Source of the DNA: Thioalkalivibrio sp.
GTDB lineage: Bacteria > Pseudomonadota > Gammaproteobacteria > Ectothiorhodospirales > Ectothiorhodospiraceae
Assembly (NCBI GenBank): GCA_003550945.1
Contig: PULL01000205.1
Location: 1 to 5,539, forward strand
Direction: 5' to 3'
Length of the DNA stretch: 5,539 bases
Shown: positions 4,523-5,539 of the stretch, in pieces
Layout: the number at the start of each line of letters is the position of its first letter
Position numbering within the stretch: position 1 is the stretch's first letter
Position numbers and translations under genes: made by a program
The notes under the pieces: model-generated
Databases searched by the model: none
What the model was told of the DNA's origin: nothing
The model's input: the letters and a program-made list of their open reading frames with translations, nothing else

Positions 4523-5539
4523 CGGCGAGCGTCTCCGCGATGCGCTCCCAGGTCGGGATCAGCGAGTCCGGGTTCAGCGACATGCTCTCGATGCCTTCGG
4601 CCACCAGCCACTCGGCAAGATCCATGTGGTCGGACGGACCCTGGCCGCAGATGCCGACGTACTTGCCCTTCTCGCGCGCGGTGCGGATGGCCATCGACAG
4701 CAGCGCCTTCACCGCGTCGTCGCGCTCGTCGAAGCTCGAGGCCACCAGTGCCGAATCGCGGTCGAGACCCAGCGTGAGCTGGGTCAGATCGTTCGAGCCG
4801 ATCGAGAAGCCGTCGAAGAGGTCGAGGAAACGGTCCGCAAGAAGCGCGTTGGACGGGATCTCGCACATCATCACGATCTTCAGCCCGTTTTCCCCGCGCT
4901 TCAGGCCTTCCTCTTCCAGGACTCGCAACACGCCCTCCGCCTCCGCGACCGTGCGCACGAAGGGCACCATCACCTGAACGTTGTCCAGGCCCATGTCCTC
5001 GCGGACCCGTTTCAGCGCCTGGCACTCCAGCGAAAATGCCGGCCGGAAGGAATCGGCGAGGTAGCGCGACGCCCCCCGGAACCCGAGCATCGGGTTTTCC
5101 TCGTCGGGCTCGTAGGCGCGACCGCCCAGCAGGTGCGCATATTCATTGCTCTTGAAATCCGACAGCCGCACGATCACCGGATGCGGCGCAAAAGCCGCCG
5201 CAAGCGTACCCACGCCCTCGCTGAGCCTGCGCACGAAGAACTCCACCGGGTCGTCGAAGCCGGCAATCCGGGCCGCGATCTCGCCCTTTACGTCGCCCGG
5301 CACGTTCGGGTAGTCCAGCAGCGCCAGCGGGTGGATGCCGATGTGGCTGTTGATGATGAACTCCAGGCGCGCGAGGCCGATGCCCGCGTGCGGCAGCCGG
5401 GAGAAGGTGTAGGCCCGGCCGGGATTGGCCACGTTCAGCATCAGCTTCACGGGCAGCGGCGGCAGGTCTCCGGCGCCGGTGCGCTGCACCTCGAAGGGGA
5501 TCTTCCCTCCGTAGACAAAGCCGTCGTCGCCCTCGGCGC
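4515..5539 (-). CDS. ppsA: Phosphoenolpyruvate synthase (pyruvate, water dikinase), C-terminal part
   Basis: PEP synthase (EC 2.7.9.2) converts pyruvate and ATP to PEP, AMP and phosphate, the first step of gluconeogenesis from pyruvate. Only the last 340 residues are in the window (full proteins are about 790). The frame is open through the right edge, so the GTG at 5489 is internal, not a start. The fragment starts AEGDDGFVYGGKIPFEVQRT, the end of the swivelling phosphohistidine domain and linker. It continues through the PEP/pyruvate-binding TIM barrel: GLARLEFIINSHIGIHP (residue 54 on), SNEYAHLLGG, ENPMLGFRGASRYL (147 on), MVPFVRTVAEA, MMCEIPSNALLADRF, FDGFSIGSNDLTQLTLGLDRD and GICGQGPSDH. 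Cys297 in GICGQG (codon 4647-4649) is the expected catalytic cysteine. The catalytic His and the regulatory Thr next to it lie upstream, outside the window. Confidence 0.98.
   Translation of the reverse strand, partial: AEGDDGFVYGGKIPFEVQRTGAGDLPPLPVKLMLNVANPGRAYTFSRLPHAGIGLARLEFIINSHIGIHPLALLDYPNVPGDVKGEIAARIAGFDDPVEFFVRRLSEGVGTLAAAFAPHPVIVRLSDFKSNEYAHLLGGRAYEPDEENPMLGFRGASRYLADSFRPAFSLECQALKRVREDMGLDNVQVMVPFVRTVAEAEGVLRVLEEEGLKRGENGLKIVMMCEIPSNALLADRFLDLFDGFSIGSNDLTQLTLGLDRDSALVASSFDERDDAVKALLSMAIRTAREKGKYVGICGQGPSDHMDLAEWLVAEGIESMSLNPDSLIPTWERIAETLAGD

Overview
The window looks like chromosomal DNA of a GC-rich Proteobacterium, most likely a gammaproteobacterium. The reasons are three separate urease structural genes in the order ureD-ureA-ureB-ureC-ureE, a standalone PEP synthase followed by its PSRP-type regulator, and strong G/C preference at third codon positions. 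A halophilic or alkaliphilic Chromatiales-like lineage is a guess from general impression only. Every convincing gene lies on the minus strand, so the biology reads from high to low coordinates.

Layout in transcription order. Positions 5537 to 4515 hold the C-terminal 340 residues of phosphoenolpyruvate synthase (ppsA), whose start lies outside the window. Its stop overlaps a GTG start for the PEP synthase regulatory protein (4522-3719). A 124-bp non-coding gap (3595-3718) follows. It contains a partly symmetrical sequence resembling an NtrC-binding site, a weak sigma-54-like element and a GC-rich hairpin. The urease operon then runs ureD (3594-2683), ureA (2666-2364), ureB (2158-1835), ureC (1838-132) and the first 41 codons of ureE (125 to the window edge).

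The urease genes are tightly packed, with gaps of 16 nt or less or a 4-nt overlap, except for a 205-bp gap between ureA and ureB. That gap holds a 112-bp element with perfect 30-bp inverted repeats flanking a core with its own 9-bp palindrome. It looks like a MITE or REP-type palindromic repeat lodged inside the operon, and it is the most unusual thing in the window.

UreA, UreB and UreC form the nickel urease that hydrolyses urea to ammonia and carbamate. UreD and UreE belong to the nickel-loading machinery; ureF and ureG are expected just beyond the left edge. PpsA makes PEP from pyruvate for gluconeogenesis, and the PSRP protein switches it on and off by phosphorylation. No functional link between the two gene groups is visible beyond adjacency. 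I found no evidence of an undescribed multi-gene system; the genes belong to well-known families.
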